DNA of 26,147 bases from Nemertoderma westbladi (GCA_032718475.1 JAUCBJ010000626.1:1-26147); one strand, 5' to 3'; positions 1 through 8,551 are shown, counted from the stretch's first letter. Notes: generated by a model not told the origin, from the letters alone. Program-made: numbers and translations.

Positions 1-806
1 TCTCTAACACCCTTCTCGCTTTTGCGGAGGATGTAGCGGACTTATCGGTCGCGACGGACCCCCGTCGCCTCTCTGTCCTGCCAACTTTCCCCCGCTTTCT
101 GGGGTTCTCGCTAACCGACGAGACCGAATCCTCTGGGTTAACCTCGGATTCGCCCTCGTGCGGGTCTGCCCAACCCACTAACTTAATTCCCCTAGCATCC
201 ACTAAATACGGCCCTATGTACACTACTTGGGGCTCTATTATCCCGGACCGCCACAGTTCAAATAGTTCGGTGGCGACCCCCCTCGCTCTCTCACTGGCTA
301 GTTCTCCCTGTCCGAAGCGAACTAGGTATCTAAAATGTTTATTTGACTCACCTAGTCGCCGCTCTAGTTTTACCTGGTCCACCTTCACTCCTTCCCTGGC
401 CTCCCTCAACTGTTTCTGTGTGGAGTTGTAAGCCCGTCGGAGCCGATTGCTGACTCCGACATCCTCGTCGCCGACCTCTCCTTCTCCCCTCCTGGTTCGG
501 CGCCGTACCGGCGGCCCCACCGTCGCCGTTCCGGTGGGCCGTCCGTCGCCCTCGGCCTGTGGCTGGCCGGCGACATCGGTATCTCGACCGCCGTCGTGCG
601 TCGACTCGTCCTCTCGACTCGCTAATCCCTCGCTGTGGTAGACGGCCGCCCTCCGCCTGGGCTGCCGGATCGTCCCTTTCCGGCGAATCCGGCGTCGCGG
701 GTCGATACCGTTGTGTTGCGGCCTCGTGGATCATTTCGTTGGTATCGTCCGGGGTCCGCGGCGGTGTCCTCTCTCCCTCCGACAATCTTGGATGTCCTGT
801 GCTCAT
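1..806 (-). pseudogene. gag-like ORF of an LTR-type element, two overlapping frames, runs off the left edge
   Basis: A minus-strand coding region starts at an ATG at 806. That frame is open to 348 and its N-terminus is rich in Pro, Arg and Ser. A second minus-strand frame, shifted +1 relative to the first, is open from 730 (after a TGA at 731-733) to the window edge and has no ATG of its own. The second frame gives the more protein-like sequence: an acidic, Gly-rich stretch, then a Lys/Arg/Glu-rich segment that looks helical (around 430-310), then a hydrophobic part with WRSGIIEPQVVYIGPYLVD (around 262-206), and a charged tail. I infer one protein whose frame changes once, probably between about 620 and 660. 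The cause could be an indel, a sequencing error or a recoding site. Its position after a candidate LTR and primer site suggests gag. No zinc knuckle or enzyme motif is visible, so the assignment is tentative. Confidence 0.45.
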
Positions 807-921
807 CTCTTAACCTTTTCTTTGGTGGCTGGCAGTCACAGTTTTAACAGTAGTACGGTAGATTTTGTAATGTGACGGGATCAGAGGATCCCGACCGGTT
901 TGGTTTTGTTACGCGTCACCA
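807..921 (-). promoter_or_regulatory. Candidate leader and primer-binding site of the minus-strand LTR element
   Basis: Read on the minus strand, the sequence TGGTGACGCGTAAC (921 down to 908) follows directly after a sequence ending in TACA. LTR elements typically show this arrangement: the LTR ends in CA and the primer-binding site begins TGG, complementary to a tRNA 3' CCA end. The first seven bases resemble the start of tRNA-Trp-type primer sites, but the rest does not clearly match a tRNA I recognise. The remaining ~90 bases up to the ATG at 806 would be leader. Without the second LTR this stays a hypothesis. Confidence 0.35.
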
Positions 922-1480
922 TGTAATCGGAAAAGAATAGTTGATTGTTGTCGTTCCAATATTGTTAATGGGTTGGAATATAATATAGAATAAAATAGCA
1001 CAGTTGATTGTAATGTTATCAGTTAATAGTAGTATAGATGTTATACCGGTAAATATAATATATGATTGCTGACGGTGGTGACGGTACAAAATGTCACTGG
1101 TCCCTACTGTGTGACTGAGATAACTGACCGGTAATTGATGTATGCAGATAATATATATTCACCTCTACTCTACTGTGGCCTTACTACCTAGCGGATGCTT
1201 TTCTCTTGCCCCTGATTGGCCAATAACCTAATTCTCGGCTCCCACCTCTGTGGGAGTGTTTCCCCCCCCCCCCCCCCCCCCCCGCTGCTGTCACTTTCCC
1301 TCTCCAAGAGGTTTGACCTATAACCTCTTTTGTGTGGCTCTTTGGGGCCCTGTGTTGTCCCCGTTATTGGGGGTGATATGAGGTTAATTGTGATTAACCT
1401 CGTATTCCCCAATATTGCTGAACGCGCTACTTCCCAACTTTATGGGGTTGGTGAGGCGGAATTGAATCCGCTCACAGACA
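922..1480 (-). mobile_element. Candidate LTR (minus strand) of the left-edge element
   Basis: On the minus strand this segment begins TGTCTGTGAGCGG (1480 downward) and ends CCGATTACA at 922, so it has TG...CA ends and lies directly before the candidate primer site. It contains no convincing coding frame and includes a homopolymer G run (C on the plus strand). The partner LTR would lie left of the window, so neither the exact outer boundary nor the target duplication can be confirmed. The 119 bases between it and the next element (1481-1599) are AT-rich with no recognised feature. Confidence 0.35.
1262..1283. repeat. Homopolymer run of 22 C
   Basis: Twenty-two consecutive C residues on the plus strand (G on minus), inside the candidate LTR. 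A run like this can form G-quadruplex structure and its length is unreliable in most sequencing, so the true length may differ. Confidence 0.95.
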
Positions 1481-1603
1481 TATAATATAATTACATATAA
1501 TTACACATAATACATATACGAGATACATATACACAATGTCCCATAGAATGTTTAAAATACTGTTTGAAGTGTTTTTAAAAAATGTTTAAATTGTAATGTT
1601 TAA

Positions 1604-1974
1604 GGGCACCAGTCCATTATTATATTAATATATCTGAAGAACCCCTGAATGGTTTATATGGAACTAGAATCATTAACTTCTGGGTATCAGTTTTTGTTGA
1701 GTAGAGAAATTGCCTAAATTATGAATGACAAAAAAAATGGTTTCATGGATATCTAGAGAACCCTTCGTGTTATAAAAATGGTTGTCATGGATATCTAGAG
1801 AACCCTTCGTGTTATCTCCCTGATTGTAGTTCCAAATGGAGATCATCTAACACAAACTAAGTGGTGAAAATTTCAGACCAATTGGTCTAGCCATTCTTGA
1901 GATACGGGTATATGAAAATTATTATTTTTTTTAACTTATCGTCTTGGGGAGCGTATAATTATGGTCTGGTGCCC
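1604..1974. mobile_element. 371-bp MITE with TTAA target duplication (Kolobok- or piggyBac-type)
   Basis: The left end starts GGGCACCAG and the right end is its reverse complement. The inverted repeats match at 19 of 21 positions (1604-1624 against 1974-1954). TTAA sits immediately outside on both sides (1600-1603 and 1975-1978), as expected for TTAA-specific transposases. Ends starting with GGG rather than CC fit Kolobok better than piggyBac, but this is family knowledge and not proof. There is no coding capacity, so mobilisation would need a transposase supplied in trans. Inside, a segment of about 40 bp (containing TCATGGATATCTAGAGAACC) occurs twice in tandem, around 1737-1774 and 1779-1815. 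The 190 bases after the element hold no recognised feature. Confidence 0.85.
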
Positions 1975-2171
1975 TTAAAGGAAAACGTTAGCAAAAATGT
2001 GAATTTGAAATAATAGTAATTTATTACTGTATTTCAATTATTAACATTTACTTTTCTTTTCAATTAGATTTATCTGAATTCATTCACTAGTTCAGTAGTC
2101 ACAAGGCTAGCAGTGCTTTTTTTATGTAATTATTGTGTCTAATTCAGTGATTTACCGATATATTTTCAAAA

Positions 2172-3477
2172 CGCAATAATTTTTATTGTCCATTTAAATC
2201 CTTTTTTTGTCCTTTTTTTTATTTTTTATGTCCTCCAAAAATCTAAATGTTAGGTTCCATGCTACCGGTTTCTCTACTGCTGTTCTCTCAGGCTATCAGT
2301 ACCGGTAATAGTATATATAGCACTATTTTGCTGTATTGTATGTACAGATGTAGGTATAAAGCAGGAATTTCTGTATTTTAGTACCGGTACCGGCACTGCT
2401 ATAGGCCTACTGTGTAGCCTATCATTTAAATACGGTACTGGTAGGCCTATCGGCTGACCGGTTGTTTTGGTTAGAAAATCCCGCGTGGTTAGAAAATCTG
2501 TAACCTGCTCCTTTGCCTGATTTGGTAAAGGGACCGTTTATTGTTTTGGTTAGAAAGGCCCGCCTCTGTAACCTGCTCCTTTCCTTCATTTTGTAAAGTG
2601 ACTGTTTATTGTTTTGGTTAGAAAATCCCGCCTCTGTAACCTGCCCCTTTTCCTCAAATAATTAAGTGATCGCTTATTGTTTTGGTTTGAAAATCCCGCC
2701 TCTGTAACCTGCTCCTTTCTCTCAATTGGTAATGTTATCGTTTATTGTTTTGGTTAGAAAATCCCGTCTATGTAACCTGCTCCTTTCCCTGATTTGGTAA
2801 AGTGACTGTTTATTGTTTTGGTTAGAAAATCCCGCATCTGTAACCTGCTCCTTTCTCTCAATTGGTAATGTTATCGTTTATTGTTTTGGTTAGAAAATCC
2901 CGTCTCTGTAACCTGCTCCTTTCCCTCAATTAGTTAAATGATCGTTTATTGTTTTGGTTAGAAAATCCCGCTTCTGTAACCTGCTCCTTTCCCTGATTTG
3001 GTAAAGTGACTGTTTATTGTTTTGGTTAGAAAATCCGGCCTTAAACCTGCTTCTTTCCATCAATTGGTAATTGTTTTTGGCTATAAAATGAGTGTTTTGC
3101 TACGTCATGTGGTAATCGATTATCGACAACCACCACAAACTATTAAATTTATAGAGTCTTTTACCACAGGCGCATATGCAAATCTATCTCATAGTCTATA
3201 AATCATGAATCATGGAATGTTTTGGCACAGGCATAGTGAAACCAACTGTCCGCCAGACCAGAAATCAACAAATTTTGAATGTTTTGGCATAGGCATGTTG
3301 AAATCAACTGTCTGACTGTCCAGAAATCAGCAGTCTGACAGTTTGAAGAAATACATACATAAAAAGTCAATAAAAGGACAATAAAAGTCATTAAAAGGAC
3401 AACAAAAGTCATTATGCACAATTCGTAAAAAAAGGAGGACAAAAAAGTCAAATAAAAGGACATAAAAAATCACTGCC
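2172..3477. mobile_element. Copy A of an unnamed non-autonomous DNA transposon with a central 68-bp tandem array
   Basis: The element starts CGCAATAATTTTTATTGTCC and ends ...AAAAAATCACTGCC. The reverse complement of the right end matches the left end at 15 of 20 positions, giving imperfect terminal inverted repeats. A 9-bp direct repeat TTTTCAAAA flanks it exactly (2163-2171 and 3478-3486). In order it holds a T-rich left end with GTCC motifs, a left arm rich in ACCGGT/GGTACC motifs, an array of about nine 68-bp units, and a right arm ending in repeated GGACA/AAAAGTCA motifs. No transposase frame exists. Copy B has the same start and end plus its own 9-bp duplication, so the boundaries are well supported. 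TSD length fits Mutator-like or Merlin-like elements, but the superfamily is unknown. Confidence 0.85.
2463..3075 (+). repeat. 68-bp tandem array inside copy A (about nine units)
   Basis: Each unit has a conserved ~50-bp core (TTTATTGTTTTGGTTAG, then AAAATCCCG, then TCTGTAACCTGCTCCTTTCC) followed by an ~18-bp segment that comes in a few recurring types. Three are clear: TGATTTGGTAAAGTGACT, TCAATTGGTAATGTTATC and TCAATTAGTTAAATGATC. The period stays at 68 whichever type is used. The types are interspersed rather than grouped, which suggests unequal exchange within the array. Confidence 0.9.
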
Positions 3478-3486
3478 TTTTCAAAA

Positions 3487-3995
3487 TTATATCACAATCA
3501 ATCAAAGTCACACATTATTTCTCAGTATCTAAGAATCTCACTACCCAGCGCGTGTACGCTGTCAGTATGTCAGTCGTACCTAAATACAGTAGAATTTATG
3601 TCTTTTGGATGGTACAGTAATTTTAGGAAAAAATAATAATTACTAACAAACAGTAAATAATAATAATTACTTTTTACCAACGGGGTCCAAAATTTTTTCA
3701 ATTTGTTTTCGTCTGTTCGTGGGGGGATAGGGTAGGGCCCCGTAAGTTGCGACTGCCGGGGGCCCGAAAATCCATAATCCGTCCAGCAGCCAATAATCCG
3801 CCAACAGCTTGAGTCTGGCCAACAGCTTGAGTCTGGCCAACCGCTTGAGATGATTAAATATTAATATGAACGGCTTGGAATTATAGATAAAGTACAGAAC
3901 CCAGTAATATAATCATTTACTATTTCTGATGACTGTGGACGGCTACTGTAACTTAAAGCGAATAATCTTTACTTCGTTAGCTTATCTGATTCACT
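3487..3995. other. Intergenic region upstream of the saccharopine dehydrogenase gene
   Basis: Mostly AT-rich sequence with a short G/C-rich patch (about 3719-3770). It holds a CCAAT pentamer at 3790-3794 and an 18-bp direct repeat just upstream of the gene. TTCGTTAG at 3973-3980, preceded by pyrimidine-rich sequence, could be a splice acceptor of an intron in the 5' untranslated region. No convincing TATA box or coding frame is seen. Confidence 0.5.
3800..3849 (+). repeat. 18-bp direct repeat, 2.8 copies
   Basis: The unit GCCAACAGCTTGAGTCTG occurs perfectly at 3800-3817 and 3818-3835, with a partial third copy to 3849 carrying one change. It lies about 150 bases upstream of the start codon of the next gene and next to a CCAAT motif. 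It could be regulatory, but nothing in the sequence proves it. Confidence 0.8.
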
Positions 3996-5438
3996 ATGGA
4001 GGCTATTGCGGTCTGCCATCGAGTGTTGGTTGTTGGGGCGGGGAAGATGTCCCCTCAGGTAGTTGACTTTTTGTTAAACTCTCTCACAACTCAGATTAAA
4101 GTGAGTGTCGTCGACAAATCACAAGTCGCCATCAACTCGTTCCCGATAGATCATCCCGATGTGACCCCGCTATGTATAGATGTGTTGGACGTGGAAATCT
4201 CAGCTCGAGTTAAAGAAATATTTACGGCACACGATATCGTCGTCTCGTTGGTTCCGCCTTCGATGCAAGCGGACGTGGTTCGATTGAGCATCATGTCGGG
4301 AAGGAATGTTGTGGTCCCGAGTTACGCGAACGCCGATATAATCATGTTAGACGATGAAGCCGTCAAGGCTGGTGTTACAGTTCTTACTGAGGTCGGTCTG
4401 GACCCTGGGATAGACCACTTGTTGGCTGCGGATTGCATCAATACAGCTCGGGATCAGAACGCATCTATCTTATCGTATGTATCTTTGTGCGGAGGAATAC
4501 CATCACCGAATTTAGCTAACGATAATCCTTTGCGGTACAAGTTCAGTTGGTATCCTTTGGGAGCAATAAACGCCGCCAAACAACCGGTATCTTACCGCAT
4601 GAACACCAGTTTGGTGTCTCATACCAACGCGTGGAAAGGTTGTCTACACAACGGAGGCTCTTACAAGGATCAAGACTTAGAGGTCTTACCCAACCGCGAT
4701 TCTATTACGTACGGCAATCTCTATAATATCAACCCAGAACGACATTTTCTACGAGGAACTATTCGGTACCAGGGCTTCTCTCAATTCTGTTTAAAACTCT
4801 TACAAATTGGCTATCTGAATTCGAGTTCTTTGAGAGATGCGATAGGCGACACCAGTTGTGAGGATGATAAGTTCATTACTTGGCTCGGAATTACCTCAAA
4901 ACTGTTAAACTTACCGCTTGGAAATGAGTTTGAGTCCACCATAAGCGATATACTGGGTGATACCACTGCGAATGATATTAAAAAGCTCGGTCTATTATCT
5001 AACGAACGTGTTCAATTGGATTCCAATCTCCTGCTTAGTTTCATAGATTTACTGATGGATAAACTGAGCTACACGAAAGAAGAAAACGATATGATTATTT
5101 TACAACAGGCCGTGGCACTTGGCTACCTTGATGGCAACGAGGTGTTGGATATACGGCAACTTATTGTTTATGGTGAGGTTGGAGGATGTACAGCGATGGC
5201 CAAGTGCGTTGGGATAACGTTAGGTGTTGCTGTATCCCTGATTCTATCTGGCACTATTGTCTCAGGGAGAGGTGTTATATATCCTTTTACTCAAGACATC
5301 TATAAACTTTTACTTGATGGTATTATCTCTCATGGTTTGATTCCAAAGAAGCGCCTTGTTACTTTAACTGCACCAAAACAACGGGATATTTTATTTTCAT
5401 TGTCTTTGTTAGAAGATATAGACGGGCAAGATAAATAA
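3996..5438 (+). CDS. Saccharopine dehydrogenase, glutamate-forming type (stand-alone, intronless)
   Basis: A 480-residue protein of the saccharopine dehydrogenase family. This enzyme oxidises saccharopine to alpha-aminoadipate semialdehyde and glutamate in lysine degradation (or, in fungi, the reverse reaction in lysine synthesis). Visible signatures are a Rossmann-type nucleotide-binding start VLVVGAGKMS at about residues 10-19, EVGLDPGIDH at 132-141, DNPLRYKFSW at 176-185, LPNRDS at 231-236 and LRGTIRYQGF at 252-261. The C-terminal helix region with AMAKCVG is also present. Length fits a complete single-domain enzyme. The ATG has A at -3 and G at +4, and an in-frame TGA lies at 3987-3989, fixing the start. 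In animals this domain is normally the C-terminal half of bifunctional AASS, encoded in many exons. Here no reductase half and no intron is seen, which suggests a retrocopy, a diverged paralogue or a transferred gene. The frame is fully open and the key motifs are kept, so it may be functional. No transit peptide is obvious. Confidence 0.88.
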   Translation: MEAIAVCHRVLVVGAGKMSPQVVDFLLNSLTTQIKVSVVDKSQVAINSFPIDHPDVTPLCIDVLDVEISARVKEIFTAHDIVVSLVPPSMQADVVRLSIMSGRNVVVPSYANADIIMLDDEAVKAGVTVLTEVGLDPGIDHLLAADCINTARDQNASILSYVSLCGGIPSPNLANDNPLRYKFSWYPLGAINAAKQPVSYRMNTSLVSHTNAWKGCLHNGGSYKDQDLEVLPNRDSITYGNLYNINPERHFLRGTIRYQGFSQFCLKLLQIGYLNSSSLRDAIGDTSCEDDKFITWLGITSKLLNLPLGNEFESTISDILGDTTANDIKKLGLLSNERVQLDSNLLLSFIDLLMDKLSYTKEENDMIILQQAVALGYLDGNEVLDIRQLIVYGEVGGCTAMAKCVGITLGVAVSLILSGTIVSGRGVIYPFTQDIYKLLLDGIISHGLIPKKRLVTLTAPKQRDILFSLSLLEDIDGQDK

Positions 5439-5524
5439 ATTTATAAGATATTATTGGGATAATAATAGAAAGAACCTGATATCAACCTGTTATGAAATGT
5501 GGTGTTTAGAATTTCAAACAATAA

Positions 5525-5530
5525 AATAAA
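5525..5530 (+). terminator. Poly(A) signal AATAAA of the saccharopine dehydrogenase gene
   Basis: A canonical AATAAA about 87 bases after the TAA stop, followed within about 12 bases by a GT-rich stretch (GTTGTTGGTGG). This is a normal arrangement for 3' end formation, so the gene has its own plausible 3' untranslated region. No A-rich tail is seen here. Confidence 0.6.
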
Positions 5531-5664
5531 GTTGTTGGTGGCGCGGCAATCACAGGGTTTATGCATTGGTAAATCATTGGTTAGCAAATAATCTAGCACT
5601 TATTTTTCAGTATGACTTACGAGTTTTTTCATAAAATAATAATCTATACCTATAAAAATCAAAT

Positions 5665-5689
5665 TCTCTCTCTCTCTCTCTCTCTCTCT
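5665..5689 (+). repeat. (TC)n microsatellite
   Basis: About twelve TC dinucleotides in a row. It directly precedes an isolated copy of the 68-bp transposon monomer. Confidence 0.95.
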
Positions 5690-5700
5690 GCTGTAACCGC

Positions 5701-5750
5701 CGTAACCTGCTCCTTTCCTTAAATTGGTAGGTAACAACAGCGTTTATTGA
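5701..5750 (+). repeat. Isolated relic of the 68-bp monomer
   Basis: CGTAACCTGCTCCTTTCC followed by TTAAATTGGTAG and then CGTTTATTG corresponds to the core-plus-variable junction of the 68-bp unit found in copies A and B, with several changes. Neither end of the transposon is present nearby, so it is a fragment of a lost copy or a monomer moved on its own. The rest of 5531-6100 is AT-rich with nothing recognised. Confidence 0.6.
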
Positions 5751-6100
5751 TTCCCATCCATACCTTCCCACATTTCCATCCAGCAAACCTAACACCTAAA
5801 ACAATAAAAAGTTGTGAAATAATTGTTGAACTGGATCAAAAGCTAATTAATACATAATGATAATGTATTGTATAATAATTTCAGATTAGATAGTCAGATT
5901 CATAATGTAGGTCTACAAAACTTCTACACGTTGACCTGACTTCCTGACACTTGCTAATACTAAATTTTCACTTCTTGGTGGCCTTTTGCGGTCAAAAAGG
6001 GAAAAAAAATGAAAAAAGCTAGAATATCGTTTATTTGAAAAAGATAGAGAGCTATCGAAAGCTAATAATAAAATTTTTTTTAGTGATTGATCATATAAGT

Positions 6101-6285
6101 TGTCACCTTTTGAATTCTTAAAATATTATTATACTAAAACAACTTGATCTCACACCCATAAGTGGTCACCTTTTGAATTCTTAAAATATTATTATACTAA
6201 AACAACTTGATCTCACACCCATAAGTGGTCACCTTTTGAATTCTTAAAATATTATTATACTAAAACAACTTGATCTCACACCCTA
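6101..6285 (+). repeat. 63-bp tandem repeat, about three copies
   Basis: A unit beginning GTCACCTTTTGAATTCTT and ending CTCACACCCATAAGT repeats at 6102, 6165 and 6228 with almost no differences. It abuts the 3' side of the minus-strand LINE relic. It could be the target sequence or an array grown from the LINE 3' end; the window does not decide. Confidence 0.9.
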
Positions 6286-6289
6286 CAGT

Positions 6290-7480
6290 CATATTCCCTA
6301 ACTTTCTTTACTTAATTTAAATTTATATATAGATTTAATTATACATTATGTAAAAACAATAACAAATACACCAAACAATGTACCGGTATAAAGGTATTGT
6401 CCAACATAACATATAGGATTACCCCTAAAGCTTTGCAGCTTATTTCCAAGGGGGTCCTTTATGTTACTTGGTTACAAATACAATATTAAACTACGCTAAC
6501 CTAAAACCAATATAAAACGTAATTACACTATGTACATGTACAACTTTACCGAGAGCGTGACAATGTCCGACTCAACGATAAAGATGTAATGTACAGAACA
6601 ATTTATTATAAAACGTAATTACAGTATAAATAGTAAATAATTAATAAACTAATAACTTACTGTAGGACTATTGTACCTATTTTTACATTGCACACGGAGA
6701 TGAGATTTAACTGCAGATTTAAAAGAATGTTGATTATTTAGGTTTTTAATTTCATTAGGCAGAGCGTTCCAATTTTTTATGCCGTTAAAAAAGAAAGTAT
6801 CAGATTCAAAGGATTTACAATTCGGGAGGTAGAAGTTTGAAGCACTAGCTCTGGTACTGTAAGAGTGTGTATCGCGTACTCTGTTGAATTTTTGTTTTAG
6901 GTAATTGGGACATTTACCATTATACACTTTATGCACATGGTTAAGGCGTAGCTGCTTAACTCTACTATCTAAGTTAAGTAGTCCAGATTCAGAAAAGTCA
7001 TCTGGAGTTAGGTGGTGCCTAGGTTTGTAGTCTTTAATAAATCGTACTACTTTATTCTGAGCTACTTGTAATTTACATTTAAGCTGTTTGGTTAAGCCTT
7101 CATACCAAGAAGAGCACGCATAGTCCATGTGACACTGTATTAAAGAAGAGCAAAGTAACTTGCGGGAGTCGGTGTTTAAACTATTTTTATTTCTGTATAG
7201 AAACCTAAGCCTACTGTTAACTTTCGAGAAAATATTTTTCACTATGCTTTCTCCTGATAAGCAGTTATCCAATGTGGCGCCTAAATATTTAACTTCCTTT
7301 TTATTTTCAATCTTATGTCCATTACTAGTGACTTCAAACTTAGTTACCTTCTTTAACTTTCTTTTGGAACCAAACAAAATACTTTCAGTCTTACCGTAGT
7401 GAATGGATAGCTTATTATCAACCAACCACTCATTACAGGATTCTAGAACTGCACTTAACTTTTGGGAAATAATATGATAT
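6290..7480 (-). pseudogene. 5'-truncated LINE relic (C-terminal part of a CR1/L2-group reverse transcriptase plus 3' UTR)
   Basis: On the minus strand a frame open to a stop at 6649 encodes roughly 275 residues typical of the region after the catalytic centre of CR1/L2/Daphne-type non-LTR reverse transcriptases: WLVDNKLSIHYGKTESILF, then KEVKYLGATLD, the thumb-like region, and the C-terminal block with FFFNGIKNWNALPNEIK. The YADD catalytic core and the endonuclease are missing, as expected for 5' truncation during insertion. The same frame can be read a little further upstream through a (TA)n stretch into copy B, but that part is not LINE sequence. After the stop, the 3' UTR contains a stem-loop and ends near the 63-bp repeat. 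It is non-autonomous and probably inactive. Confidence 0.82.
6421..6456 (-). other. Stem-loop in the 3' UTR of the LINE relic
   Basis: On the minus strand ACCCCC...AAGCT-GCAA-AGCTT...AGGGGT can fold into a stem with the inner AAGCT/AGCTT and outer CCCC/GGGG pairs. CR1/L2-group elements often carry a 3' UTR hairpin recognised by their own reverse transcriptase. That role is inferred from family knowledge. Confidence 0.55.
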
Positions 7481-7997
7481 GATATATATATATATATTAA
7501 AATCCGGGATGGCCCCGGTGCTATAATAACGCAATAATTTTTATTGTCCATTTTTATCCTTTTTTTGTCAATTTTTGATTTTTTATGTCATCCAAAAGTC
7601 TAATGTTAGGTTCCATGCTACCGGTTTCTCTACTGCTGTTCTCTCAGGCTATCAGTACCGGTTAGTATATATATAGCACTATTTTGCTGTATTGTATGTA
7701 CAGATGTAGGTATAAAGCAGGTATTTCTGTATTTTAGTACCGGTACCGGCACTGGTACTGTTATAGGCCTACTGTGTAGCCTACCATTTAAATACGGTAA
7801 TGGTAGGCCTACCGGTTGTGCTAATAAATTTTAAATATTTGATAGGCGAAACTGGATTGCAGGATTGTGGAAAATGTGGATATACCTTTCACATAATTTA
7901 GGCCTTACTGTATTAGTTTTATAATCAATAATGGATCATGACTACTGTCTGAGTAGTGTTACGGATAGCGGCTCCACTACTTCCAACAGCACAGAAG

Positions 7998-8315
7998 GCC
8001 CGCCTCTGTAACCTGCCCCTTTCCCTCAATTAGTTAAATGATCGTTTATTGTTTTGGTTAGAAAATCCCGTCTATGTAACCTGCTCCTTTCCCTCAATTA
8101 GTTAAATGATCGTTTATTGTTTTGGTTAGAAAATCCCGTCTCTGTAACCTGCTCCTTTCCCTGATTTGGTAAAGTGACTGTTTATTGTTTTGGTTAGAAA
8201 ATCCCGCCTCTGTAACCTGCTCCTTTCCCTCAATTAGTTTAAGTGATCGTTTATTGTTTTGGTTAGGAAATCCCGCCTCTGTAACCTGCTCCTTTCCCTC
8301 AATTGGTAATGTTAT
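7998..8315 (+). repeat. 68-bp tandem array of copy B, left part
   Basis: A partial unit followed by four more units, using the TCAATTAGTTAAATGATC variable type several times, then TGATTTGG and TCAATTGG types. It ends in GGTAATGTTAT, where the LINE is inserted. The last five bases GTTAT recur at the far side of the LINE. Confidence 0.9.
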
Positions 8316-8551
8316 GTCACGTACAGTGAAATGCGTACGGGAATAGGGTCTCCGTCCCCCATCTCGAGTAGTGCAAAGCTACCACAATCACTCCAGGGGT
8401 CAAAAAGGGCTGGGTCTGGGGTCATATCGGCAGTAATCAGTTTATTACAATCACTGGATTTGTAAATTACCAATATGTAACTTACCATATGTAATGCAAT
8501 GCTAATGCAATGCTATGTTAGTAAATATCCAGTATACGGTTATTCCGAATT
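8316..8551 (+). promoter_or_regulatory. 5' UTR of the LINE (presumed internal promoter)
   Basis: This sequence lies between the insertion boundary and the start codon, has no coding frame, and differs from the surrounding array. Full-length LINEs usually carry an internal promoter here. No specific element is recognised apart from the repeated TGCAATGCTAA/TGCAATGCTAT near 8492-8515. Confidence 0.4.

Noticed and set aside
216-847. Plus-strand ORFs of 60-84 codons in the GC-rich left end
   Set aside because: They are antisense shadows of the minus-strand gag-like region. High GC content keeps several frames open.
1188-1412. 74-codon minus-strand ORF with a Gly run
   Set aside because: It spans the C homopolymer and lies wholly inside the candidate LTR, with no protein-like features.
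2463-3075. CRISPR-like reading of the 68-bp array (constant core plus variable segment)
   Set aside because: The variable segments fall into only a few recurring types, and the array lies inside a transposon with TSDs, in a eukaryotic context.
3203-3463. Minus-strand ORF of 86 codons in copy A, and its counterpart at 13304-13489
   Set aside because: It is a low-complexity translation of the AT-rich right arm of the transposon, and it differs in length and reading between the two copies.
2172-3477. Helitron-type origin of the tandem-array element
   Set aside because: Helitrons insert between A and T without target duplication, whereas both copies here have exact 9-bp duplications and terminal inverted repeats.
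7481-7551. Start of the minus-strand LINE frame at 7551
   Set aside because: The first ~24 codons run through copy B and a (TA)n tract. The LINE-derived part starts near 7480.
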